64,000 nucleotides of DNA from Actinoallomurus sp963799975 (GTDB lineage Bacteria; Actinomycetota; Actinomycetes; Streptosporangiales; Streptosporangiaceae). The stretch is from the NCBI GenBank assembly GCA_963799975.1, contig CAWCZF010000006.1:4092001-4156000 (forward strand). The letters run 5' to 3'. The notes beneath the pieces are model-generated. The model had not been told where the DNA came from. It searched no databases and saw nothing but the letters and a program-made list of their open reading frames with translations. The translations under genes and the position numbers were made by a program. Positions 24,683-32,890 of the stretch are shown piece after piece (within the stretch, counting starts at the first letter, position 1; each line of letters starts with the position of its first letter).

Positions 24683-25153
24683 GTGCTGCACAAGACATGC
24701 GCCTACACAGGGCTGGTGATCGCCACAGCCGCCGGCGCCCTGCTCGCGAGTTCGCCCGCGTACGCTATGGACGGTCTCGTGCGCGGCTGGCACCACCACA
24801 GCTACTTCCGGTCCCACCACCGGAACCACAACTGGAACGGCAACCGGCACCACGCCCGGATCTTCATCCGGATCTACATCTACAACAAGAACAACAACCA
24901 CGCGGTGGCGCTGGCGCGGCCGGAGCATCGCCGGCACCGGTTCTGGGACCCCGGAGCCGGGGTTGTCGGTGGCCTGACGGCCGGCCGTGCGCCGGTGGCG
25001 GTCACGAACCAGCTGCCCGCAGCGACACCGGACGCACCGGTGGCCGCGGCAGCACCCGTCGCGGCTCCGGCCGCCGCGCCGGATCTGGGAACGGCCGCGG
25101 CGCCTGCGGCGGTACCCCTGGACCAGGCCGCGACCGGCGCCGTGAGCCCGTGA
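24683..25153 (+). CDS. Secreted His/Asn-rich array protein, type B, copy 7
   Basis: 156 residues from GTG 24683, with GAGGAGACC upstream. Signal peptide LHKTCAYTGLVIATAAGALL with cleavage near SPAYA. Mature part: GWHHHSYFRSHHRNHNWNGN, then RIFIRIYIYNKNNNHAVALA, nearly identical to copy 2 over 35 residues. The C-terminal 75 residues are an Ala/Pro/Val-rich, probably disordered tail (PAATPDAPVAAAAPVAAPAA) that copy 2 lacks; such tails often cross or bind the cell wall. It has no conserved leader of its own and follows type A copy 6 across a hairpin, repeating the copy 1-copy 2 arrangement. Confidence 0.85.
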   Translation: MLHKTCAYTGLVIATAAGALLASSPAYAMDGLVRGWHHHSYFRSHHRNHNWNGNRHHARIFIRIYIYNKNNNHAVALARPEHRRHRFWDPGAGVVGGLTAGRAPVAVTNQLPAATPDAPVAAAAPVAAPAAAPDLGTAAAPAAVPLDQAATGAVSP

Positions 25154-25226
25154 TCGCCACGAATTAGCACATATCGGGTCTTTCTGGCGACACCTTGATC
25201 GACATCGCTGGATCGCCCTGCACACC

Positions 25227-25254
25227 GGGCGTCGGGGCACCTGCTCCGACGCCC
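25227..25254 (+). terminator. Array hairpin 7
   Basis: A 12-bp stem gggcgtcggggc/gctccgacgccc (one G-U pair) with loop acct, then gaatat. It ends the copy 7 transcript. Confidence 0.78.
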
Positions 25255-25277
25255 GAATATGCGTCAATTTCTGCACT

Positions 25278-25394
25278 CTTTGTCGCGCTCTTACCCCATC
25301 GTGGCTCCGTCTCGAAAGTGAACGGGAATGTACGCCATGGCGCCCAAATCGGGCATCAGTGGCCTTCGTATCATTTCCGCAAGAAGGAGACGAC
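25278..25394 (+). promoter_or_regulatory. Diverged array promoter and leader, copy 8
   Basis: TTGTCG with CTTACC downstream and CGGGAATGTACGCC match the array leaders. The -10 region (GGCTCC) is poor. A hairpin (gcgccc/gggc) and AAGGAG precede GTG 25395, but the GTGAGRGCCATCGCGCC block is replaced. This is the most degenerate leader of the set. Confidence 0.5.
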
Positions 25395-25824
25395 GTGCAG
25401 AAGAGGACATTCGCCCTTGCCGGTCTGGCCGTTGCCGCTGCGGGCGGTGTGTTGATCACCGGTTCACCGGCCTACGCCGGCGCCCTCGTCCAGGGACACC
25501 GGCACCATCATTATTCGAGCCGCAATTACAACCGCAACCGAACTGGAATCGCAATCACAACCGGGTCGTCGTACGCGTGAACGTACGCAACCACAACGTC
25601 AACACCGCGTTCGCCGGCCGCGACCGGGGCGAGGACGACGACTTCGGCCTGTTCCGTCACCGCGGCTGCGGCTTCGGCTGCGGCAACCGCTTCAGCCGGT
25701 TCAACCGCTGGACGACGACGATGACGGCGACGGCGGCTGGGGCCGTCGCGACCGTGATGACGACGACCGCGGCGACAACATCATCGTCGGCAACGACTTC
25801 CGTACGGCCGGCGACCGGGGCTAG
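25395..25824 (+). CDS. Secreted array protein, diverged copy 8, frame broken twice
   Basis: GTG 25395 starts a normal signal peptide (QKRTFALAGLAVAAAGGVLI, cleavage near SPAYA) and a His/Tyr/Asn segment, then stops early at 25580. Moving one frame at about 25538-25541 restores the family-like NWNRNHNRVVVRVNVRNHNV, again an alternating strand, then a Cys-containing region (RHRGCGFGCGNRF). A second shift near 25709-25711 restores an acidic end (WDDDDDGDGG) and a stop at 25824. Both shifts fit single-base losses. Either this copy is decaying or the sequence has two indel errors. It is the only array member built on the VVVRVNVRNHN core. Confidence 0.62.
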
Positions 25825-25916
25825 GACGGCTGACGCGGCGCTCGTACGCGGCCGCACCGGCGACCTGGTCAGAAACGGCCGCAAAGGCCGCCAGGTCGCT
25901 GAGCCGCCCAGAGTGG

Positions 25917-25948
25917 ACCGGGTGCGGGGGCAGACCCCGGCACCCGGT
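25917..25948. terminator. Bidirectional terminator between the array and the P450 gene
   Basis: accgggtgc-gggg pairs with cccc-gcacccggt across a 5-nt loop with one bulged base. It lies between the end of copy 8 and the stop of the leftward P450 gene, so it can end both converging transcripts. Confidence 0.7.
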
Positions 25949-27207
25949 CACGCTCGTCGGGCCTCGGCCGCACCCACGCGATACGGGAGGCGTTTGATCC
26001 CGTTGTCGAAGGTGGACAGCAACAGCTCGGGCTCACCGGCCGCGCGGATGCCGGGCGCACGGGTGAACAGTTCGCGGAACATCGCGGTCAGCTCCCGGCG
26101 TGCCAGGTGCGCGCCGAGGCAGAGGTGGGGGCCGGGGCCGCCGAACCCGACGTGCGGGTTCGGCTTGCGGGCGATGTCGAACCGGTCGGGCTCGGCGAAG
26201 ACCTCCTCGTCGCGGTTGGCGGACAGGTAGAACAGCACGACCTTCTCGCCCTTGCGATAGATGTGGCCGTTCATCTCGTAGTCGCAGGTCAGCGTGCGAC
26301 GGAACTGCATGATCGGGGACACGTGCCGCACGATCTCCTCGATCGCCCCGCCGATGCGCCGATCGAAGTCGGCGAGCAGGATGGCGCGCTGGTCGGGATG
26401 GTCGGTGAACAGCTTCAGCCCGTGGGCGAGCGCGTTGCGCGTCGTCTCGTTGCCGGCCACGAGAAGCAGGTCGAAGAACGCGCCCAGCTCGCGTACGGAC
26501 AGGCGCTCACCGTCGACGTCGGCGGTGACGAGCGCCGAGATCAGGTCGTCGCCGGGCGACTCGCGCCGTTCGCGGCCCAGGCTCGCGACCAGCCGGTGGA
26601 GGTCGACGATCGCCTTGAGGTTGCCGCCGAGGAGCCGCAGCGTGCGCAGCCGCGCCACGTCGCCGCGTACGCCGGAGTATTCGGTCATCGCGTCCACGCA
26701 GGCGGCGACCTTCGCGTGGTGGTGCTCCGGGATCCCCATCATCGCGCAGATGACCTTGATCGGCAGCCGCGCCGCGACGTCGGCCACGAAGTCGCCGGAC
26801 CCCGCGCGCAGGACGTCGTCGACGATCTCGGCGGCCGTCTTGGCGATGTGCTCCTCGATCTGCTCGAGCCGCCGCGGCGTGAACGCGCGCGAGACGACGC
26901 GCCGCAGCCGCGCGTGCCGCGGGTCGTCCATGTTGACCATGGGCCGGCCGAACAGCAGTGCCATCCACGGCGGCGGCTCCGGCGAGGTCGCCGCGGGCTC
27001 GCTGCTGAACACCTTGGCGTTGCGGCTCGCGTGCACGACGTCGGCGTGGCGTACGAGGGCGTGGAAGCCACGGCCCGCGCGTAAGAACGGGATCCGCTGC
27101 TCCGTGAAGAAGGCGGGCCCGTCCTGTGCGCGCAGCCGCGCGAACACCGCCAGCCGCTCGGCCGGGGGCCGCGCCCAGAAGTCGATCGCGGCGAGATCGT
27201 CGTTCAT
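25948..27207 (-). CDS. Cytochrome P450 (CYP124/125/142-like)
   Basis: 419 residues from ATG 27207, chosen because GGAGGT lies 4 bases upstream; the frame upstream is Arg-rich filler. P450 hallmarks are complete: oxygen-binding I-helix AGNETTRNA, K-helix ExxR in EEIVRH, the PERF-like region DRFDIARKPNPH and the heme-binding loop FGGPGPHLCLG with the Cys thiolate ligand. The FGGPGPH form and general length resemble the steroid/isoprenoid-oxidising CYP124/125/142 group of actinobacteria, but the substrate cannot be told. There is no ferredoxin gene beside it, so redox partners must be elsewhere. Confidence 0.92.
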   Translation of the reverse strand: MNDDLAAIDFWARPPAERLAVFARLRAQDGPAFFTEQRIPFLRAGRGFHALVRHADVVHASRNAKVFSSEPAATSPEPPPWMALLFGRPMVNMDDPRHARLRRVVSRAFTPRRLEQIEEHIAKTAAEIVDDVLRAGSGDFVADVAARLPIKVICAMMGIPEHHHAKVAACVDAMTEYSGVRGDVARLRTLRLLGGNLKAIVDLHRLVASLGRERRESPGDDLISALVTADVDGERLSVRELGAFFDLLLVAGNETTRNALAHGLKLFTDHPDQRAILLADFDRRIGGAIEEIVRHVSPIMQFRRTLTCDYEMNGHIYRKGEKVVLFYLSANRDEEVFAEPDRFDIARKPNPHVGFGGPGPHLCLGAHLARRELTAMFRELFTRAPGIRAAGEPELLLSTFDNGIKRLPYRVGAAEARRA

Positions 27208-27310
27208 CGCACCTCCGGCGGTGAGGGTTTGGGGTGAGGGGTGCCGTCGACCGATGAGACGCCGGCGCGCGCGTACGGTCACGCGCGCACGCGGCCGGAT
27301 CGAGCCACGG

Positions 27311-27685
27311 TCAGCTCCAGGAGGCGATCTCCTCGTCGCTCAGTGGCACGACGCACCACACGGCCTCCTGGATGGTGCGGCACAGCGGCATGATCTCGGC
27401 GACCCGCGCCAGGCGGAAGACCTGCTCGGCGCCGGGACGCAGCCCGGCCACCGCGAGCGCCGAACCGGTGTCGCGGCACTGCCGCTCGGCGGCAATGATG
27501 GCATTCAGCGCAGAACAGTCAAAGAATGAGACTTCGGTCATATCGACGATCAGTGGGCGTGCGCCGATGGCCTCGAACAGCTGCCGGCGGAAGGCCGGCT
27601 CGGTGTACGCGTCGATCTCGCCCCGCGGCATCGCAAGGACGTAACGCGAGGACTCGACGACGGCCATTTCCAGGGCGATATGCAT
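27311..27685 (-). CDS. STAS-domain protein, anti-sigma-factor antagonist type
   Basis: 124 residues from ATG 27685; an in-frame start at 27766 would add 27 residues. STAS fold: an N-terminal strand (SRYVLAMPRGEIDAYTEPAF), LIVDMTEVSFFDCSALNAII, and AGLRPGAEQVFRLARV. The Ser in DCSAL is the position phosphorylated in SpoIIAA/RsbV-type antagonists, whose unphosphorylated form binds an anti-sigma kinase and frees the sigma factor. No anti-sigma factor or sigma gene adjoins, so the partner is elsewhere. Streptomycetes and relatives have many such orphan STAS proteins. Confidence 0.88.
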   Translation of the reverse strand: MHIALEMAVVESSRYVLAMPRGEIDAYTEPAFRRQLFEAIGARPLIVDMTEVSFFDCSALNAIIAAERQCRDTGSALAVAGLRPGAEQVFRLARVAEIMPLCRTIQEAVWCVVPLSDEEIASWS

Positions 27686-27918
27686 GGGCGACCTCACAAC
27701 GGCTTCCACGAGTGGGCTGGAAACCCCCTCCGGCATCACCGCCGGTGACTCATCAGCATCGCTCAATCACGCGCCGTTGCCAACCCCTGGGTCGCACCGA
27801 TCCGTACGAGCCTCGATCCCGCCGCACGTACGCCGGCGGCGGCGACCAGGCCCCACGTGAGATGATCACTTCTCGTGTATCGCATGACGATCGCCGCGGC
27901 CGGGCGGGAAGCGAGCCG

Positions 27919-28749
27919 ATGACCGGCGACGAGCTCCCCGAAGAGTCGATCTCCGCCGGGATCAACACCTACGTGCCGCACGCGCCGCGCATCTGGAACT
28001 ACTGGCTCGGTGGCAAGGACAACTTCGCGGTCGACCGCGAGATCGGCGACCGGATGGCCGCGATGTATCCCGACATCGTGCGCCTCGCGATCGCCGATCG
28101 GGCCTTCCTCGGCCGTGCCGTACGGCACCTGGTCGCCGAGGAGGGGATCCGGCAGTTCCTCGACGTCGGCACCGGCCTGCCCACCGCCGAGAACACCCAC
28201 CAGGTCGCCCAGGCGCTCGCACCGGAGTCACGCGTCGTCTACGTCGACAACGATCCGCTGGTCCTGTCGCATGCGCGCGCCGTCCTCGTGGGCACGCCCG
28301 AGGGCGCGACCGACTACATCGACGTGGACCTGCACGATCCGGAGGCAATCGTGCGGCGGGCGGCGGCGACCCTGGACTTCGACCGGCCGGTGGCGATCAT
28401 GCTGCTCGGGGTGCTGATCTACATCGAGGACACCGAAGAGGCGTACTCCATCGTGAACCGGCTGCTGGCCGCGGTGCCGCCGGGCAGCTTCCTGGTGGTC
28501 GCGCACAGCACCAGCGAGGTGTACGGCGCGGCCACCGAGGACGTCGTACGGCACCGGAACTCCGTGGTCGAGCCGCCCATGAAGCTCCGCAGCGGCGCGG
28601 AGATCCGGCGTTTCTTCGACGGCCTGCGGCTGCTGGAGCCCGGCGTCGTCTCGTGCACCCGGTGGCGGCCCGACGCGGGCGCGGCGTCCGAGCGCGAGGT
28701 CGACGAGTTCTGCGGCGTCGCGCGCAAACCGGAGGTCAGCGCAGGCTGA
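27919..28749 (+). CDS. SAM-dependent methyltransferase (DUF574/Methyltransf_19 family)
   Basis: 276 residues from ATG 27919; a start at 27862 would add 19 residues. The family signature is plain: SAGINTYVPHAPRIWNYWLG with GGKDNFAVDREIGD, the SAM-binding loop FLDVGTGLPTAENTH, VVYVDNDPLVLSHARA at the second Rossmann strand and DLHDPEAI. This family is expanded in actinomycetes; its substrates are mostly unknown. The gene diverges from the STAS gene and ends convergently with the sulfite-oxidase-like gene, with 14 bp of overlap. Confidence 0.9.
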   Translation: MTGDELPEESISAGINTYVPHAPRIWNYWLGGKDNFAVDREIGDRMAAMYPDIVRLAIADRAFLGRAVRHLVAEEGIRQFLDVGTGLPTAENTHQVAQALAPESRVVYVDNDPLVLSHARAVLVGTPEGATDYIDVDLHDPEAIVRRAAATLDFDRPVAIMLLGVLIYIEDTEEAYSIVNRLLAAVPPGSFLVVAHSTSEVYGAATEDVVRHRNSVVEPPMKLRSGAEIRRFFDGLRLLEPGVVSCTRWRPDAGAASEREVDEFCGVARKPEVSAG

Positions 28750-29806
28750 GCCGTACGCGCGGCCAGGAGTTGTTGGCGTAGCCGCCCGGGTTCCACAGCG
28801 CGGCCGGCGACTCGGGCTGGCGGTCCGCCGCGGCGTCCCAGGCGCGCGCGACGATCACGACCTCGCCGGCGGGCAGGTCCAGGAACGTGTGCCAGTGCCG
28901 CCACGCCCACGCGCCGCAGGAGGGCCCGAGCTCGGCCGGCCGCCACGTGCGGCCCTCGTCCACCGACACCTCGACCCCCGCGACCTCCCGGCCCTCGCCG
29001 CCGACCGCGTACCCGATGACCTCCAGCGGGCCGGCGGCACGTACCTCGCCGTCGCGCGGTGCCAGGATGTCGCCGCCGACCGCGACCGGCCCGAGCGCGC
29101 ATCCCACGGCGGGCCCGGCGGGCGGCAGCAGCCGGTACGCGACGGCCTGGAAGTAGTTCTCCGACGGGCGGTCGCGCACCGCGATACGGGTCACCCACTT
29201 CACGCTGCGCGCGCCGATGTAGCCCGGCACGACGACGCGCACGGGGCCGCCGTGCACGGGCGGCAGCGGCCGGTCGTTCATCGCCCACGCCAGCAGCACC
29301 TCACCGGCCATGGCCTTGGCCAGCGGGATCGACGAACCGTACGCCTGCGGAGGACACGCCTCCCCGGCCACGTCGGGTGCGGTGAACTCCACGTGCGCGG
29401 CGTACGCGGACGGCCGCGCGGCGGCCAGGACGGCGGCGAGGCTCACGCCGGACCAGCGCGCGGTCGAGATCGCGCCGGAGTGCCACGGCGTCTCGCCGGG
29501 TATCGGCCGTACCGCCTGCAGCCCGGCGCGCCGGTTGCCCGCGCACTGCACGGTCGCGACGACCTCACTGCGCGCGAACCCGGCACGAAGATCCGCCAGC
29601 GACAGGGTCAGCGGACGGCCGACCAGGCCGGTCAGCTCCAGACGCCACGCGGCGGGGTCGATGTCGGGGATGGGCCCGTGGTTGCGGCCGTAGAACGCGT
29701 CGACCGGAGTCAGCGCGTGCGCGGCGAGCGCACTCAGCGGCGCCTCGGCGTTGTACGGCTCGACGTCGTGCACGACCATGTCGTCACGCTTGGCCCAAGG
29801 CCCCAT
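28736..29806 (-). CDS. Sulfite oxidase-like molybdopterin oxidoreductase
   Basis: 356 residues. Moco-binding domain of the sulfite oxidase family: the molybdenum-ligand Cys is in VATVQCAGNRR, and PVHGGPVRVVVPGYIGARSV and KWVTRI form the cofactor pocket. The C-terminal 110 residues are the Mo-cofactor dimerisation domain (VIGYAVGGEGREVAGVEVSV). There is no twin-arginine signal or heme domain, so the enzyme appears cytoplasmic and would need a separate electron acceptor. Sulfite or a related oxyanion is the likely substrate. Its 3-prime end overlaps the methyltransferase gene from the other strand. Confidence 0.9.
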   Translation of the reverse strand: MGPWAKRDDMVVHDVEPYNAEAPLSALAAHALTPVDAFYGRNHGPIPDIDPAAWRLELTGLVGRPLTLSLADLRAGFARSEVVATVQCAGNRRAGLQAVRPIPGETPWHSGAISTARWSGVSLAAVLAAARPSAYAAHVEFTAPDVAGEACPPQAYGSSIPLAKAMAGEVLLAWAMNDRPLPPVHGGPVRVVVPGYIGARSVKWVTRIAVRDRPSENYFQAVAYRLLPPAGPAVGCALGPVAVGGDILAPRDGEVRAAGPLEVIGYAVGGEGREVAGVEVSVDEGRTWRPAELGPSCGAWAWRHWHTFLDLPAGEVVIVARAWDAAADRQPESPAALWNPGGYANNSWPRVRLSLR

Positions 29807-29997
29807 CGGACGGGTCTCCCCACGGTCAGGACAGGCGGTCGGCTAGGCCCCCGCAGTCGGAGTACCCAGCCGACGTCCCCCTCGACCCACGGGACGGTCG
29901 GCGGCGGACCGCTTCCGGTCGAGTCAGACCTCCGGCATCGCCTGCTGGCGCGTGCCCGGGTGCCGATCGGGCCCGGGCAGCGGTCGGGCAGCGGCCG

Positions 29998-30143
29998 CAC
30001 GCCGACGAATCTGGCTCCGGCTCGGCCTGCCGAGGCGGCCGGGATGCCGATCGGCCCAGGCGGCGGCCGGCACGCCGACGAGTCAGGCTCCGGCTCGGCC
30101 TGCCGAGGCGGCCGGGGTGCCGATCGGGCCCAGGCAGTGAGCC
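29998..30143. repeat. 73-bp tandem repeat, about two copies
   Basis: A unit beginning cacgccgacga and running through ctccggctcggcctgccgag to gccgatcgg starts at 29998 and again at 30071, with few differences; partial similarity extends to about 29960. The second copy codes for the last residues of the adjacent leftward gene (CLGPIGTPAASAGRAGA); the first copy lies beyond its stop. The rest of 29807-30082 holds nothing else that I recognise. Confidence 0.8.
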
Positions 30144-32784
30144 GGCCAGGGGCTTGAGGCGGCCAGTGGGTGTGCGTTCTGCAATGCCTCGTTCAGGCGG
30201 GTCAGTGCGAGCCGTCCCCCGGACGGCGCGGCGTCCTCTTCGGGGTGCGTCGTCGCCGGCAGTTCGCGCAGCAGTACGAGGTCCGGTGTGTCCGCGTCGC
30301 CGCGTCGAACGTCGAGGACGGCGAACCGGCTGCCCGGGCCGAACACCACGTCGCCACGCCTGGCCGCCGCGCCCGCCCCGATGTCCGCCCCGGCGCCCGC
30401 GCCGGCGTCGCGTCGGCGTTCGTGTCGAACAAGGCCGAGACTCGCCGGGCGGTGTCGGACCAGATGACGTACACCGTCGTGGTGGACGGCCAGCCGTGTG
30501 CGGACACGCCCTCGCCCGTGGCGGGCAGGCCGCCGACCGGGCCCGGCTCGGTCAGCACGGTACCGGTGAGGTCCGTGCGCACGGGCGCGTCGACGCCGTG
30601 CAGTACCGCGCCGCGATAGGTCGGCAGCCGCCCGAGGCCCGAGGCCAGGCAGGACAGGTACGGCCGCAGCGGCTCGCCACCGGCCCGCGCCGCCGCCGGG
30701 CCGAACGGGCCGTCCGGCGGCGACGTGAGGTAGAGGCGTACCGCGACCAGGTCCACTGCGGCGGCGGCGCGCTCGGCGGCCGCGATCGCCGGCAGCCGGG
30801 AGAACGTCCGTCGTACCGGCGCGGCGTGCGCGTCCCAGCCGAGCCCGACCAGCGCGCGAAAGGCCGCACGGTCCTCGTCGGTGCTGCGCTGTCCGGGCGT
30901 GACCACGGGTACCGGCGTCGCGCCCATCGCGGGCACCGCCACCGACGGAACCGCCGCCGACGCGGGGTCCACAGACGACGAGCCCGCGACGGGCACGGAC
31001 GACGGCGGGTCCGCCGCAGGCACCCCGGACGACGAGGCCGCGATGGGTGCCGACGACTCGGACGCCGACGGGCCGGCCGCCGGCACGCGCGACGAGGGGT
31101 TGACGAGGGGCGCGGGCGGCGGGGAGACCGGTGGTGCGGCGGACGACGGGGTCGCCGCAGGGACCGGAGACGGCTCCTCGTCCGCTGCCGGTGCGGGCTC
31201 GACGCGCGCGTCGTGGCGGGCCGCCAGGGCGTGTACGGCCCGGTCGCCGGCCGGGGTCGTGGCCCCGTGCACGGCCAGGTGGAGCCGGCCGCGTGCGCCG
31301 GGTGGCAGGGCGGCGAGCAGTTCGTCCAGCAGCGGCCATACGCGGTCGTCGAGGGTGCGGTCGGCGGTGCCGACGTCGACGCGCACGGTGTCGGCGGCGA
31401 CCGGCCATGCGGCGGTGAGCCGCTCGGGGAAACGCTCCGGGTCGGCGTCGGCCGGATAGGCCCACAGCCCGGCACGCGTCACCGCGACCCGCCAGGTGTC
31501 GCCGAGCCGCAGCACACCGCGCGCCGCGTCGGCGACCCGCATGCCCTCCACCGGCGGCCGCCAGTCCAGGGGCCGCGGCACGGGCGGCGCGCCGTCGCGG
31601 CCGGGCGGACGGCAGAGCACGGACGCGATGAACGGCGACCAGGACGGACGGCCGGCGGCGTCCAGCAGCACGACGTGCCAACGGTCGTGACCCGGCGCAC
31701 TCCGGCCCGCCGCGCCGCCGCTTGACACACTCCGGCCCGACACCCCCCCGCCCGACGCGCGCCGGCCGGACGGGCTCTCGCCCGGCGCGCTCCCGTCCGA
31801 TCGGCTTCCGCTCGGCAGGCTCCCGCCCGCGGGGCCCTTGCCCGGCGGTGTGTCGTCGAGGTCCACCGGCAGGCCGGTGAGTACCTCGACCTCGACGCCC
31901 AGTTCGCGCGCCACGGCCTGGCCGAGCGGCAGCAGGTCGCCGTCGCCGGCCGGGACGAGCCGCAGCGGATGCCGCCGCCATTCGGCGTGGGTCACCGGGC
32001 CGGACAGTACGGTGACGAGGTCCGCCGCGGTGACCTTCTCGCCGACGAGCACGGTCGGCCGGTCCGTGGCCGCCGGGACCGCGTACGGCAGGTCGTCCGG
32101 TGCCGGGTGTGGCGAGCCCGCCGCCTGGACCAGTACGCCGGCCGGCACCGCGGTCAGCACGGGCGCGTCGGCGGGCCCCGAGGGGAGGTCGGTGAGCGCG
32201 GCGCGCCATTCCGGGGCCGGCCACCAGCGGCCGAGCGCCGTCGGCTCGGCGTCCGGCGGGAACGACCACCACTGCGGCTCGGGCTCGCCCTCGGCCGCGC
32301 AGGTGAACAGGGTGCCGCCCGGCGCCAGGACGACGTCGCCGGAGGGCGCCACCACGGTCAGCTTCCAGGCGTCCGCGACCCGGCGGGCCAGCGCGGCCTC
32401 GGGGGGCGCGGGTTCGGAGGCGGGACGCGCGGACGGCACGGGAGCCGAGGAAGGCGCGGGCGGCGCGGGTTCGGGCGAGGCTCCCCCGGCTCCCGCGCCG
32501 GACATCGCGAGCACGATCGGGCGCGGATTCTCGCGTACGCGCGTCAACACCTCGCCGAGACGTGGCCACAGGGCCTCCGCCCGGTCGTCGGGCACGGCGA
32601 CCACCACGACGACGGCGTCACCGGCCGGTGCGAACGCGCCGACCAGTTCGCGGAGCTCGGTGGAGGCCGCCGCGCTCACCAGGAACCGCCCGCCGATCTC
32701 CTCGATCGTCACGTCGCCGCCACCGGGCTCCGGCGCGGCCGATGCGGCCTCGGCGCCGGCCGTACGACGCCTGGACCTGCTCAT
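30083..32784 (-). CDS. Large protein with ADP-ribosyltransferase-like C-terminus, frameshifted
   Basis: About 900 codons from ATG 32784. The N-terminal 60 residues (FLVSAAASTELRELVGAFAP, later IVLAMSGAGAGGA) resemble a small alpha/beta domain. Then come Pro/Ala-rich linkers and repeated globular parts (WRAALTDLPSGPADAPVLTA, WRVAVTRAGLWAYPADADPE). The C-terminal 200 residues read like an ART fold: RLPTYRGAVLHGV, GWPSTTTVYVIWSD, then, only in another frame, GDVVFGPGSRFAVLDV and LVLLRELP. The frame change is near 30398-30412 and the correct stop is 30083. R, S/T and E could form the R-S-E triad of ADP-ribosyltransferases (inference). It follows the lectin gene in the leftward type VII cargo region. 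Confidence 0.68.
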
Positions 32785-32890
32785 CGACGAACTCCCCTCA
32801 CATCGGCCGCGTCCACCCGGACGACCCCAGGTGCGTTGCGTGAAAACTCGAGGCCGTCAGACTGCCGGGCCGCGAAACGGCGGCCGGGCG

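Noticed and set aside
21728..25254. Regular palindromes as a CRISPR array or integron attC sites
   Set aside because: They are spaced about 0.5 kb apart by secreted-protein genes, vary by compensating changes and have no cas or integrase gene nearby.
21311..25824. Chaplins or rodlins
   Set aside because: The proteins are small and secreted with Cys in some copies, but they lack the chaplin GN(V/I) core and the rodlin repeats; the shared core is NWNG..NNN.
27526..27918. N-terminal extension of the methyltransferase
   Set aside because: The extra residues are Arg/Pro-rich and antisense to the STAS gene; the family start is near ATG 27919.
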